Assembly: GCA_023248635.1 (NCBI GenBank)
Contig: JAHFED010000023.1
Location: 1-64,000, forward strand
Source of the DNA: Myxococcales bacterium
GTDB lineage: Bacteria > Myxococcota > UBA727 > VGSZ01
DNA: 64,000 nucleotides
Direction of reading: 5' to 3'
Shown here: in pieces, positions 27,994 through 37,641 of the stretch
Position numbering within the stretch: the stretch's first letter is position 1
Layout: each line of letters opens with the position of its first letter
Made by a program: the position numbers and the translations under genes
Notes under the pieces: model-generated
What the model was told of the DNA's origin: nothing
What the model saw: only the letters and a program-made list of their open reading frames with translations
The model's database searches: none

Positions 27994-30900
27994 AGCAATG
28001 GCTGCTGCGACACCGTGCGCCAGTGTTGTTCCTGGCTCTGCTGCTCGCCGGCGCGGGCGCCCTCGACGCCACGCGGGTGCCGGTGGCGCTCTTTCCCACC
28101 CTCGACTTTCCGCGCATCGTGGTGAACGTCGAGGCCGGGGATCGCCCCATCGACCGCATGGTGGCCGACGTCACCCTCCCTCTCGAGCAGGCGGTGCGCG
28201 CCGTCGCTGACGTGCGGGGGGTGCGTTCGACGACGAGCCGCGGTGCCGCCGACCTCTCGATCCGCTTTGCCTGGGGCACCGACATGGGACGCGCGCTGCT
28301 CGACACCGAGAGCGCCCTGGCCCGGGTGCGAGGCGCCGTGCCCGACGACGTCGAATTCGAGACCCGGCGCATGGACCCCACGGTGTTTCCGGTGCTCGGC
28401 TTCTCGCTGACGTCAAAGACCAAGGATCTGGTCGCGGTGCGCGATGTCGCTGTGCACCAGCTGCAGCCGCTGCTCTCCACCGTCGACGGCGTCGCCCGGG
28501 TCGACGTGGTCGGTGGCGCCCGCGCCGAGGTGCAAGTGGCCGTCGATCCCTTGCGACTCAAGGCAAGAGGGGTCTCCGTCGACGACGTCAAAGCGGCCCT
28601 GGGCGGCGGCAACGTGTTGCAGGCGCTGGGCCGGATCGAGGACCACGATCGCCTCTATCTCGTCGTTGCCGAAGCCACGTTGAACGATGTCGAACAAGTG
28701 GAGCAGCGACCCGTACGCGCCGACGGCAGCGGCGTTGTCGTCGTCGGCGACGTTGCCGATGTGAGCTTTGGGCGGGCCATCAACTGGACCCGGGTCACCG
28801 CCGACGGTCACGACGCGGTGTTGCTCGAGGTGTTGCAGCAGCGCGCCGGCAACACGGTGCAGATCGAAGAAGCCGTGAGGTCGCTCTTGCGCGAGCAAGA
28901 ACACGCCCTCGGCGACGTCGTCGTCTCGCCTTATTACGACCAGGGCGAGCTGGTGCGCGGCTCCTCGGCGAGCGTGCGGGATGCCATCTGGATCGGCGCC
29001 CTCATCGCAGGCCTCGTGCTCTTCCTCTTCTTGCGCGACCTGCGCATCACCTTGGTGGTGGCGGTGACCCTGCCAGCGGTGTTGGCCGCCGTCGTCCTCG
29101 TGCTCGATCGGCTGCACATGGGGTTCAACGTCATGACCCTGGGCGGGATGGCGGCAGCCACGGGCCTGATCATCGATGACGCCGTCGTCGTCGTCGAACA
29201 CATCGCCCGGCGTCGGCCCTCGGGGACGGGCGTGCTCGACGCGGGGCGCGAAATGCTGCGCCCGCTGCTGGGCTCGAGCGTGGCCACCGTCGTCGTCTTT
29301 GTGCCCCTGGCCTTCCTCGGCGGCGTCGCTGGGGGCTTCTTCAAGGCCCTGGCCATCACCATCGCCACCAGCCTGGTGGTCTCCTTCGTCGTCGCCTTCG
29401 TCGTTGTGCCCTTGCTCGCCGAGCTGGTGTTGCCCTCGACACCACCCCTGGAGCACCACCCACGCTGGCTGGCGGCGATGCAGCGCGCTTACCAGCTTGC
29501 CCTCCGCCGGCTGATGCAGCGCCCTTGGGCCGTCGTCGTCGTCGTCGTCGCCGTTGCTGCCGCGGGGGCCACCGCCTTCGCCCACCTCGGGCAGGGCTTC
29601 TTGCCGGCGCTCGACGAGGGCGGATTCATCCTCGACTACAACGCGCCGCCGGGCTCGTCGGTGAGCGAGACCGATCGCCTGTTGAAGCAGGTCGAGACCC
29701 GCATCGCGCTGCTGCCTGAGGTCAAGACGTGGGCGCGGCGCACCGGCCTGCAGCTCGGCGGCGGTCTGACCGAGAGCAACACCGGCGACTTCTTCATTCG
29801 CCTCAAACCCTTCCCGCGGCGAGACATCGAAGAGGTCATGGCGGAGCTGCGTGACGACGTCGAGCAAGACGTGCCGGCGCTGCGCATCGAGACCGTGCAA
29901 TTGATGGAGGACGTCATCGGCGACCTCACGGCGGTGCCCCAGCCCATCGAGGTCAAGCTCTTCAGCGACGACCCCCCCGTGCTCGCCCGCGCCGCCCATG
30001 CCGTGGCCGCGAAGCTCGAGACCATCAACGGCGTCGTCGAAGTGTTCGATGGCATCACTGTCGCTGGCGACGACCTCGCGGTGGTCATCGATCCCGTGCG
30101 GGCGGGCCTCGAAGGCCTCAAGGCCGCCGACGTCGTCGAACAAGGCAGCCGCTGGATCGACGGCGACGACGTCACCGAGATGGTCGTGGGCGAGAGGCGC
30201 ATCCCCGTGGCCGTGCGCTCAGCGGTCGCGCGCCGCGATCACCTCGACGACGTCGACGACCTCACGCTGGTGGGCGCTGGTGGGCAGCTCGTGCCCCTCG
30301 GTCGCGTCGCCACCATCGCGGTGCGCGAAGGACAAGCTGAGGTCACGCGCGAAGACCTCAAGACCATGATCGCTGTGACCGCGCGGGTCGAGGGCCGCGA
30401 CCTCGGCAGCGCCATGGACGACGTCAAAGCTGCCGTCGCCGCCGTCGACCTCGGCGGGATCCGCGTGAGCTACGGCGGCCTCTACGCCGAGCAGCAGCGA
30501 TCTCTCATCGAGCTCTCCTTGGTGTTCGCCAGCGCCGTCGTGCTGGTGGTGGTGCTGCTCATGTTCCTGCTGCGCCGTCTGCAGGCGGTGGTGGCCATCG
30601 CAACGACGACGCTGCTGTCGACGAGCGGCGTGTTCATCGGCCTGTGGCTCACAGATACCGAGCTCAACATCGCGGCCATGATGGGCCTGACCATGGTCGT
30701 CGGCGTCGTCACCGAGATCGGCATCTTCTTCTTCGTCGAAGTCGGCCACGATCTGCGCGACGACATCGACTCCCTGGTTGCCGCCGGTGCGGTGCGCTTG
30801 CGTCCGATCCTGATGACGTCATCGATTGCGGCGCTGTCGCTCCTGCCTTTGGCCACGGGCCTCGGCGAAGGGGCGGGCCTGCTGGCACCCCTCGCGGTGG

Positions 30901-31052
30901 CCATCATTGCCGGGCTCATGGCTGCCGTGCCCCTGGTTCTCGTCGTCATGCCCGCGCTTTTTTGCCTGCTCTGTCGGGGCAATCGGATCCCCGTCCACCC
31001 CCTTCCTGCGGATGGTCAGCAGAGACCCCATGAGAAAGAGGTAGGCCCATGA
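27990..31052 (+). CDS. RND efflux transporter permease
   Basis: A 1020-residue inner-membrane proton antiporter of AcrB/CzcA type. The typical 12-helix, two-large-loop layout is seen: a first helix near the N-terminus, helices at about 330-520, a second membrane entry near 515 (VVVVVVAVAAAGATAFAHLG), and helices at about 840-1005. The helix-4 motif GLIIDDAVVVVE carries the paired Asp used for proton relay. The substrate class cannot be assigned from these residues. Its gene overlaps both the adaptor and the phosphoesterase gene by four bases. Confidence 0.95.
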   Translation: MKQWLLRHRAPVLFLALLLAGAGALDATRVPVALFPTLDFPRIVVNVEAGDRPIDRMVADVTLPLEQAVRAVADVRGVRSTTSRGAADLSIRFAWGTDMGRALLDTESALARVRGAVPDDVEFETRRMDPTVFPVLGFSLTSKTKDLVAVRDVAVHQLQPLLSTVDGVARVDVVGGARAEVQVAVDPLRLKARGVSVDDVKAALGGGNVLQALGRIEDHDRLYLVVAEATLNDVEQVEQRPVRADGSGVVVVGDVADVSFGRAINWTRVTADGHDAVLLEVLQQRAGNTVQIEEAVRSLLREQEHALGDVVVSPYYDQGELVRGSSASVRDAIWIGALIAGLVLFLFLRDLRITLVVAVTLPAVLAAVVLVLDRLHMGFNVMTLGGMAAATGLIIDDAVVVVEHIARRRPSGTGVLDAGREMLRPLLGSSVATVVVFVPLAFLGGVAGGFFKALAITIATSLVVSFVVAFVVVPLLAELVLPSTPPLEHHPRWLAAMQRAYQLALRRLMQRPWAVVVVVVAVAAAGATAFAHLGQGFLPALDEGGFILDYNAPPGSSVSETDRLLKQVETRIALLPEVKTWARRTGLQLGGGLTESNTGDFFIRLKPFPRRDIEEVMAELRDDVEQDVPALRIETVQLMEDVIGDLTAVPQPIEVKLFSDDPPVLARAAHAVAAKLETINGVVEVFDGITVAGDDLAVVIDPVRAGLEGLKAADVVEQGSRWIDGDDVTEMVVGERRIPVAVRSAVARRDHLDDVDDLTLVGAGGQLVPLGRVATIAVREGQAEVTREDLKTMIAVTARVEGRDLGSAMDDVKAAVAAVDLGGIRVSYGGLYAEQQRSLIELSLVFASAVVLVVVLLMFLLRRLQAVVAIATTTLLSTSGVFIGLWLTDTELNIAAMMGLTMVVGVVTEIGIFFFVEVGHDLRDDIDSLVAAGAVRLRPILMTSSIAALSLLPLATGLGEGAGLLAPLAVAIIAGLMAAVPLVLVVMPALFCLLCRGNRIPVHPLPADGQQRPHEKEVGP

Positions 31053-32215
31053 TGCTCGCTCCTGACAAGCCTCCCATCCCCAACAGCGTCGTCGGCGACC
31101 TTGGTCTTCCGTCGGGGCGGGCCTGCCTCGCGCTCACCTTGGTGCTCGCAGCCTGCGCATCGTCGCCGGGCGAAAGCGAAGGCGAGGAAGGCGAAGGCGA
31201 AGGCGAAGGCGAAGGCGAAGGCGAAGGCGAAGGCGATCCCGCTCCGGTCGACGGCGAAGGCGAAGGCGAAGGCGAAGCCGCTCCCGGCGACGGCGAAGCC
31301 GACGACGGCGACGACGTACAACAGAACATCCCCTTCGTCTTTGTCATCGCCATGGAAAACAAGGCCAACGACGGCATCTACGGCAACGCCAGCGCTCCCT
31401 ACATCAACGACGTGCTGATGACCGAATATGGCTCCGCGTCCGCCTACAGCGACTGCATCGCGGGCTTCGTCCCCAGCGAGCCCCACTACATCTGGCTCGA
31501 GGCGGGAACCAACGTCTTCGACGACCACGCCTTCTTCTTGGACTCGCCGCCTTCGGGTCCCAATTCGACGGCCGACACGCGGCACATCGCAGCCCAGCTC
31601 GCGGCCCAGACCGATGCCACCTGGCGCAGCTACCAGCAGGGGCTCAACGACGACACCGGCGCCTGTCCCATCCACAACGCCGGCGTCTACGCCGCCAAGC
31701 ACGACCCCTTCGTCTTCTTCCAGGACATCGCGGGCGCACCCCCGGCTGCCGACAGCGCTTTGTGCGCCGCTCACCACCGACCTTTCACGGCAACCAGCTT
31801 CGAGGCGGACCTCGCGGCTGCCGACGTCGACGCCTACACCTTCATCACCCCCGATCTGTGCCACGACATGCACGGCAACCGCGCCTGCACCAACGGTTGC
31901 ACGTCGTCGTCGGCGGAGGCCTGCATCAGCGAAGGCGACCTCTTCCTCGAGCAGACGGTGCCGCCGATCATCGACTTCATGGACGCCCACGGCGGCGTGC
32001 TGCTCATCGTGTGGGACGAGAGCGAGGGCAGCAGCAGCACCCAGCCCTTCCTCGTCATCGGCCCGCACGTGAAACGTGGCCACGTGAGCAGCGTGGGCAT
32101 CGACCACAGCTCCTACGTGAAGTCCTTGCAAGAGATCTTCGGCATCGACGTCGACAGCCGCGTGCAGGACGCCGAGGATTTCGAGGACTTCTTCGAGTCC
32201 GGCTTCTTCCCTTGA
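31049..32215 (+). CDS. Phosphoesterase-family (PF04185-like) lipoprotein
   Basis: A 388-residue exported protein. The leader ends in LAAC (about residue 36), followed by a Gly-Glu repeat linker (about 40-80). The catalytic domain resembles acid phosphatase/phospholipase C-type phosphoesterases: IAMENK near residue 100, EPHYIWLEAGTN, DLCHDMHG, IVWDES and a late DHSSYVKSLQEIFG. The family start motif VxMENxSFDH is reduced to ENKANDG, so the nucleophile position should be checked. Overlap with the RND gene (ATGA) puts it in the efflux operon, an unusual partner. The substrate is unknown. Confidence 0.85.
   Translation: MMLAPDKPPIPNSVVGDLGLPSGRACLALTLVLAACASSPGESEGEEGEGEGEGEGEGEGEGDPAPVDGEGEGEGEAAPGDGEADDGDDVQQNIPFVFVIAMENKANDGIYGNASAPYINDVLMTEYGSASAYSDCIAGFVPSEPHYIWLEAGTNVFDDHAFFLDSPPSGPNSTADTRHIAAQLAAQTDATWRSYQQGLNDDTGACPIHNAGVYAAKHDPFVFFQDIAGAPPAADSALCAAHHRPFTATSFEADLAAADVDAYTFITPDLCHDMHGNRACTNGCTSSSAEACISEGDLFLEQTVPPIIDFMDAHGGVLLIVWDESEGSSSTQPFLVIGPHVKRGHVSSVGIDHSSYVKSLQEIFGIDVDSRVQDAEDFEDFFESGFFP
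31163..31305. repeat. Gly-Glu coding repeat (GGCGAA units)
   Basis: Runs of the hexamer GGCGAA encode a Gly-Glu linker just after the lipidation site of the phosphoesterase. It is interrupted once by a short Pro/Val/Asp segment. Confidence 0.9.
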
Positions 32216-32220
32216 GCCTC

Positions 32221-33417
32221 TCAGCCGACGCTGGCCACGGAAACGCCGAGCGGCCGCGCCGCCGGAGCGACGACGTCGGCGCCGAGCGCTTCGCCAGCAC
32301 CAGCGACGACGGCGTCGATCCAGGCGTCGAGATCGGGGCGCAGCGGCTTGCCGGGATCGCCGCCAGGCCCGAACAACAAGCCCTCGGCGGAGTAGAGAGT
32401 GACGTCGGCGAAGCCGAGGGCGCGCACGGCGCTGAGGTCCTGGCGCAGGTGCTCGGGGGCCACATAGACCGGCTCGTCGCCGAGCAGACCACTCGAGAGC
32501 GGACCCACACAGATGGCGTCGGAGCGCTCCCGGTGACGCGCGGCCCAGAGGCTGAGGGCGCGGTGTTGGGCGCTGCGATCGACACCGCTGCGCCTCAACA
32601 TGGGCGCATAGCAAAGGGCCGCCGTGCGGCCAAAGAGGGCGGCGCCGGCGCCGTCGTCGTCGGGGCAGCCGAGCACCCAGCGCTTCACCGCCACGGAGCC
32701 AAAGGCGTCGAGGGGCAGCACCGGCGGCGGCACCGCAGTGACCAGGGGGAAGGAGAAGGCGGCGAGGTCCTTGGCCAGCTCGGCGAGATCGCGGCTGCCT
32801 TGGCGGGCGTCCCAGACTGCGGAGACGACGCCGGAGAAGAGGGAGCCCAGGCCCCGGGCCTTCTCGAGCACCGGCGCGCCATTGGTCAGCCGCCAGGCGC
32901 CTTGCAGGGTCGACAGCGGGGGCTCCATGTCCAAAAAGAGGCCGACGTCGACGTCGCTGCCTTCGGCGTCGGGGGCCAGGAGCAAGAGGTCGCGCAAGCA
33001 CTTGAGCACCGGCAACAGGCGGTCGCTGTAGGCCCGGGCGCTGCGCGTGTTCAAGAAGCGGTCGTCGTCGTCGATCTGGGGCCACACGTCGAAGCCGACG
33101 TCGAAAGCAGCCAGCGCGCGGGCCGTCTCTCTCAAGGAGAGGGCGAGGGCCTTGACGTCGGCGGCGTCGGCGTCGCCCAGAGGGGTGACCGCGGCCACAC
33201 GCAGTCGCTGCCCGGGGCGTTGCAGGCGGTTGAGAGCAGCGACGACATCGGCGCGCCCCAGCAGCGAACGCAGCGCCTGGAGCGGCTGGACGCCATTTTC
33301 GTGGCGCGCGGCCACCACTTCCCAGCACAAGCGCAGGGTCGTGGGAGCTTCGGCGAACGCGTCCGCCGTTGCGCGGATCTGGTGCGACGCTGTAGGAGAT
33401 GTAGGCAACTCTCGCAC
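32221..33417 (-). CDS. Hypothetical protein, TIM-barrel-like
   Basis: A protein of about 398 residues with an uncertain start. The open frame runs to 33627, but that part overlaps the ATG and ribosome site of the divergent lipoprotein gene, so GTG 33417 or a nearby TTG is more likely. The order of short hydrophobic strands and charged helices (RVAAVTP, DVWPQI, VGLFLDMEPP, DVTLYSAEGLLFGPG) suggests an (alpha/beta)8 barrel, possibly glycosidase-like. No catalytic pair can be assigned. It converges with the phosphoesterase gene five bases away. Confidence 0.65.
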   Translation of the reverse strand: MRELPTSPTASHQIRATADAFAEAPTTLRLCWEVVAARHENGVQPLQALRSLLGRADVVAALNRLQRPGQRLRVAAVTPLGDADAADVKALALSLRETARALAAFDVGFDVWPQIDDDDRFLNTRSARAYSDRLLPVLKCLRDLLLLAPDAEGSDVDVGLFLDMEPPLSTLQGAWRLTNGAPVLEKARGLGSLFSGVVSAVWDARQGSRDLAELAKDLAAFSFPLVTAVPPPVLPLDAFGSVAVKRWVLGCPDDDGAGAALFGRTAALCYAPMLRRSGVDRSAQHRALSLWAARHRERSDAICVGPLSSGLLGDEPVYVAPEHLRQDLSAVRALGFADVTLYSAEGLLFGPGGDPGKPLRPDLDAWIDAVVAGAGEALGADVVAPAARPLGVSVASVG

Positions 33418-33460
33418 GTGGCGGGCGATACCTGGTCGAAGTTCCTTTGAGGAGTCGGAA

Positions 33461-35905
33461 ATGCCGCTTTTGTCGACGACGCACCGCGCCATGCTCCTGC
33501 CTCTCTTCACCTTCGTCTTCGCCGGTTGCCAGCTCGAGCAGCTCTTCCCCGAAGACGTCGCCGCCGGCGCTGCCCGCCTGACCGTGCGCAATGCCGCGGT
33601 GTTGGCGAAGCTGCTCGACGACGACACCGCCTGCGGCTTTGACTCCGAGGCCGTGGCCAGCAGCTACGTCGTGCAAGGCGAGACCGGCGGCGTCGGCACC
33701 GTCACTTGGACCGTCGAAAAGTGCGTGCTCGACTTCGGCAAGCCCAAGGTCGCCAACACCGACTGCAACGACGTCGACCGCACCGTCGGCGGCAAGGCCA
33801 CCCTGAGCGCCCAGCGCGTGGTCGAGGGCGTGCTCACGGGCGACCCCGTCACCCCGGTCATTCCCCTGACCAACGACGCCGCCCACCTGCATTACGAAGC
33901 CGAGCTCGAGGATTTCAGCGTGCAGCTCTCGTCAACGCCGAAGTTCGCCACCATCCAGAAGGGATCGATGGAGTTCGACGCCAACGTGCACCTGGCCCTC
34001 AGCGTGTCGAAGGGCGTCTGCAGCATCGACACCGCCGAGATCACCATCAACGAGGTCAGCATCGACGACGCCGTCTACACCATCGACTCCGGCGAGGGCG
34101 TCTTCGACGTCGACGTCCCGGCCATGAAGCTCAGCGCTCAGCTCGGGCTCTGGGAAGATCGCGAGAACTACCTCGAAGGCTCAGCGACGGTCTGGGACAA
34201 GGTCGTCGACGTCGGCACCGATCATGTGCTCGATCCCGACTACGACCGCGACGAGTTCCAGGCCAGCTATGCCTGCAAGGCCGACCTCAAGACGCCCCAG
34301 AGCTACACCTGCCCTGACCTCACTGAGACCGTCGCCAACGGCGCCACCCGCCTCCTGCTCAACGACGTTGGTAACCTCGTGCAGGCCGCCGTCAAAGACA
34401 CCCGCTGCGGCTTCGCTTCAGCCAACGTGATGGACCGCGCCGACGTCAGCGGTCCCGTCGGCTACGACGGCGGCGAGGTGCTGTTCACCATCGAGACCCC
34501 CTGCGTCATCGACCTGCCCACAGACACCTTCCTCTCGCGCAACTGCCTCGGCGACCAGCTCAACGGCAGCGGCAAGGCCACCATCAAGGGCTCGATGCGC
34601 CAGCGCGGCCGCGTCACCGGCGACCCCAGCCAACCCGTGATTCCCACCAGCCGTGACGCCGTCGAGATCGCCTTCGACGTCTCCTTCGAGGGCTGGTCGG
34701 TGGCCGGTGCCAACGGCAAGACCTTCGTGGCCCACAGCGGCGGCGTCACCGGTCGCATGCAGCCCCGGTTGGCCAAGGACCGCTCGACGGGCGCCTGCTC
34801 CATCCCCACCCCGGTGGTGCACTTCGACGACGTCACCATCAAGCCCGGCACCGCGGGGGTCATCGTCAAAGACGGTCTGCAGATGGGCGTGACCTTTCAA
34901 GCAGGCAACTTCGACGCGCAGGTCGGCGAAAAAGACGGCGACGAAAACCGCTTGAGCGGCTCCATCGTCGTCGATGTCCTCGGCGAAAAGGGACTCGAGT
35001 TCGACGTCTCGGGCGACCTCGATCCCGACTACGACCACGACACGGCCAAGGCCACCTTCAGCTGCACGCCCAATCTCGAGCTGCCGGTCAGCGACGCCGA
35101 CTGCAACTTCGACGCCGTCATCGCCGAAAACGCCGCGCGCCTCACCATCCAGACCGCGGGCACGCTGGCCTCGATGATCAACAAAGACGACGTCTGCGGC
35201 TTCGAAGACACCCTCGGCGTCTTGCTGTGGCCCACCGACGTCGTCGGCGACTCCGGTGAGATGGGCAGCATGAGCTGGGACGTCGCTGACTGCTCCATCG
35301 ACCACGGCAACCTCAGCACCTTCGCTGAGGATTGCCTCGGCGGCGCCACCCTCGTTGAAGGAGACGCGGCCTTCGTCGACGTCGGCCGCACGGTGCGCGG
35401 TGAGCGCAACAAGATGGTGCTCGGGCTCTTGATCGACTCGATCATCCCCCGCGAGCGCAACTCCGTCGACGTCGAGCTCCGCGAAGTCCAGCTCAGCGAA
35501 TTCGCCACCTACGCCCTCGCCGCCGGCCAAGACGAGCCTGCTGGCATCTTGGTCATTCACGAAGGAACATTGTCAGCATTCGTGCAACCTGCACTGGGAA
35601 ATCGCGCCGACGACACCTCGACCTATGATGTGCCGACGCCGGTGGCCCGCCTGTCATCGGTGCGGCTGACGGCGACGGCCTCGCTCTATGCCCAGGGCAA
35701 AACCTTCCACTTCGACATCAACAATGCTGAGTTGTCCGCCACCAACGGCGCTTTTCTGGGTGCTGAAAATGCGCTCTCCGGCAGCATGGCCGTGAATGGC
35801 AAGGCATACGACCTCGGGGCGCTGGCCCTGAACCCGGCCTACTCCGCCAACGCCTTCGACGACGCCTACACCTGCACCGAGAACCTGGCGGGACCGATCC
35901 GCTGA
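33461..35905 (+). CDS. Large lipoprotein with three internal repeats
   Basis: An 814-residue protein. The ATG at 33461 has GAGGAG about six bases upstream. The leader ends in the lipobox FAGC (C23). Three homologous units of about 260 residues begin near residues 27, 283 and 547, each with an AARL-type start (AAGAARLTVRNA, ANGATRLLLNDV, AENAARLTIQTA), then a CGF motif, a paired Cys, and an ending DPDYDxD in the first two. The conserved Cys pairs suggest disulfides in an exported, Ca-like acidic beta domain. I do not recognise the family. It has its own promoter region with the divergent gene. Confidence 0.85.
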   Translation: MPLLSTTHRAMLLPLFTFVFAGCQLEQLFPEDVAAGAARLTVRNAAVLAKLLDDDTACGFDSEAVASSYVVQGETGGVGTVTWTVEKCVLDFGKPKVANTDCNDVDRTVGGKATLSAQRVVEGVLTGDPVTPVIPLTNDAAHLHYEAELEDFSVQLSSTPKFATIQKGSMEFDANVHLALSVSKGVCSIDTAEITINEVSIDDAVYTIDSGEGVFDVDVPAMKLSAQLGLWEDRENYLEGSATVWDKVVDVGTDHVLDPDYDRDEFQASYACKADLKTPQSYTCPDLTETVANGATRLLLNDVGNLVQAAVKDTRCGFASANVMDRADVSGPVGYDGGEVLFTIETPCVIDLPTDTFLSRNCLGDQLNGSGKATIKGSMRQRGRVTGDPSQPVIPTSRDAVEIAFDVSFEGWSVAGANGKTFVAHSGGVTGRMQPRLAKDRSTGACSIPTPVVHFDDVTIKPGTAGVIVKDGLQMGVTFQAGNFDAQVGEKDGDENRLSGSIVVDVLGEKGLEFDVSGDLDPDYDHDTAKATFSCTPNLELPVSDADCNFDAVIAENAARLTIQTAGTLASMINKDDVCGFEDTLGVLLWPTDVVGDSGEMGSMSWDVADCSIDHGNLSTFAEDCLGGATLVEGDAAFVDVGRTVRGERNKMVLGLLIDSIIPRERNSVDVELREVQLSEFATYALAAGQDEPAGILVIHEGTLSAFVQPALGNRADDTSTYDVPTPVARLSSVRLTATASLYAQGKTFHFDINNAELSATNGAFLGAENALSGSMAVNGKAYDLGALALNPAYSANAFDDAYTCTENLAGPIR

Positions 35906-36108
35906 CACCTGGCCCCGCCTGAGCTGCCTCGGCCCCCAAACTCCTAAGAAATTGGGGGCTTGCGGGGCCAAGCTGCTTTGAGGGGCGGCGTTGCCCGGTG
36001 CCAAGGGCGCAAACCATCGGCACCTTGCGGCCGCCGCCAGCGTCCTGAGACAGAGACAAATGGGGGCCCGGCCTTGCTTCGTCGGCTTCAACCAGCGAAG
36101 CATGGGGC

Positions 36109-37461
36109 ATGCGCGTTGTCGTCGTCACAGCCTTCGCTGCTGCTTTGATCTCCGCCCTTCCCGCCTGGGCCGACGGAGAGACCTGCACCCTGAAGAAAGA
36201 GCTGCGGGTTTCGATGGGCGGCAAGTGGACCAACCTGCCCGTCGGCGAGGCCATCACCGTCGCCGACCACCAGCCCAGCTGGTCGACCATTCAAACCCAG
36301 GGGGGCCTGGCGAGCGTTTCGAGCAGCCTCTTGGAGAGTGGGTGCGGGCTGGCACCGCTCCCCCGCGGCACCGAGAAAAAGCTCGAGCCGGTCCCCGCGA
36401 AGCCCGAGGTCGCCCCGGCCCCGGCCCCCGTCGCTCCCCCCACTGCTCCGCCTGAGGGCGCCCCCGTCGTTGCTGCCGTGCCTGCCATCGTTCCAGCCGC
36501 TCCCGCAGCCGTTGCTCCCGTGGTTCCGGCTGCGGTGGTCGCCGTCGCTGCCGTCCCCACGCCAGCGCCCGTCGAGGACGACAGTGCTTCGGTGGAGGTT
36601 CCAGATGTGGCGCCGCCGGTCTTTGCTGCCCCCGCACCCACGCACGAAATCCTGACGGGCACCAAAGGGGCGCCGCGCCTCGTCGCCGTGCTCGATCTCA
36701 AGGCCACCGGCGAGGGTGCTGAGGCTGCGGCGGGCGCCTTCACCACCATGCTCGCCGCCGAGATCCAGGCGGTGGACGGCCTCAAGGCCATCAGCCGCAA
36801 CGAGATCAAGTCCATCCTCTCGCACCAGGCCGATGCCCAGCTCGCCGGCTGCTCGGAGCTGCGCTGCGCCGCCGACGTCGCCCAGCTGGTCAACGCCGAC
36901 GTCCTCATCACCGGTCAAGTGGACAAGGTCGCCGGCGCCACCGTCGTCAGCCTCTCTTTGATCGACGCGGGCTCGAAGGACGGCGAGGAAGGTCCGGCGG
37001 TGTTGTCCCGCCAGGAAGCCGCGTTTCGCGGGACCGACGACATTCTGTTGAACCTGGCCCGGCCGCTGGTGCAGCGCCTGTTCGACGGTGCCAACGCCAC
37101 CAACCACGTGGGCGCCCTCGAGATCTTCACCGAAGACGGCGTCACCGTCATCGTCGACGGCAAAGAGGTCGGCACCACGCCCATGGAGCCCGTGCGCGAC
37201 ATCCCGACCGGCGTGCACACGGTGCTGGTGCAAAAGGGGGCACGCGTCAGCCAGACCTTCGACGTCATCTTGGCGCGCAACGAGACGACCATCTCGCGGG
37301 TCGAGCTCGTCGAAGAATCCATCTTTGATCAGCCCTGGTTCTGGGCGGCCGCCGGCGGCGTCGTCCTTGTGGCTGGCGGCACCGCAGCCGGCATCACCAC
37401 CTACGCGCTCTTGAACCAGGAGGTGCCCACCAAGGTCATCCTGGGCAAGCCGGTCGAATAG
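36109..37461 (+). CDS. PEGA-domain membrane protein
   Basis: A 450-residue protein with a cleavable signal (ending near AWADG), a short Cys-containing domain, a long Ala/Pro/Val linker (about 90-180), a TolB-like/CsgG-like nucleotide-free alpha/beta domain (RLVAVLDLKATGEG, DVLITGQVDKV), then a PEGA domain (VTVIVDGKEVGTTPMEPV) and one membrane helix (about 407-428). PEGA proteins are surface-associated and common in myxobacteria. Two related proteins occur in this window (41342-42289 and 56007-57143). The 203 bases before it show no strong signal. Confidence 0.82.
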   Translation: MRVVVVTAFAAALISALPAWADGETCTLKKELRVSMGGKWTNLPVGEAITVADHQPSWSTIQTQGGLASVSSSLLESGCGLAPLPRGTEKKLEPVPAKPEVAPAPAPVAPPTAPPEGAPVVAAVPAIVPAAPAAVAPVVPAAVVAVAAVPTPAPVEDDSASVEVPDVAPPVFAAPAPTHEILTGTKGAPRLVAVLDLKATGEGAEAAAGAFTTMLAAEIQAVDGLKAISRNEIKSILSHQADAQLAGCSELRCAADVAQLVNADVLITGQVDKVAGATVVSLSLIDAGSKDGEEGPAVLSRQEAAFRGTDDILLNLARPLVQRLFDGANATNHVGALEIFTEDGVTVIVDGKEVGTTPMEPVRDIPTGVHTVLVQKGARVSQTFDVILARNETTISRVELVEESIFDQPWFWAAAGGVVLVAGGTAAGITTYALLNQEVPTKVILGKPVE

Positions 37462-37641
37462 TCCCGAAAGCCGATCCGCAGCGAGGCTGTGCCCGACGGA
37501 GACTCGGCGGAGCCCGAACGAAGCGACGAGCCGTACTTCCTGTATGGCGCAGGAGCGGAGGAGGACTCCCTCGTCGTCGAGGCCGGCCGGTGCAGCCGAG
37601 CAGGTCATTGCTCTTGTCGACGCCGTCGACGAAGCGGTGGC

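Noticed and set aside
32221-33627. Extension of the minus-strand hypothetical gene to 33627
   Set aside because: It would overlap the ribosome site and start of a convincing lipoprotein gene, and the extra residues are low-complexity.
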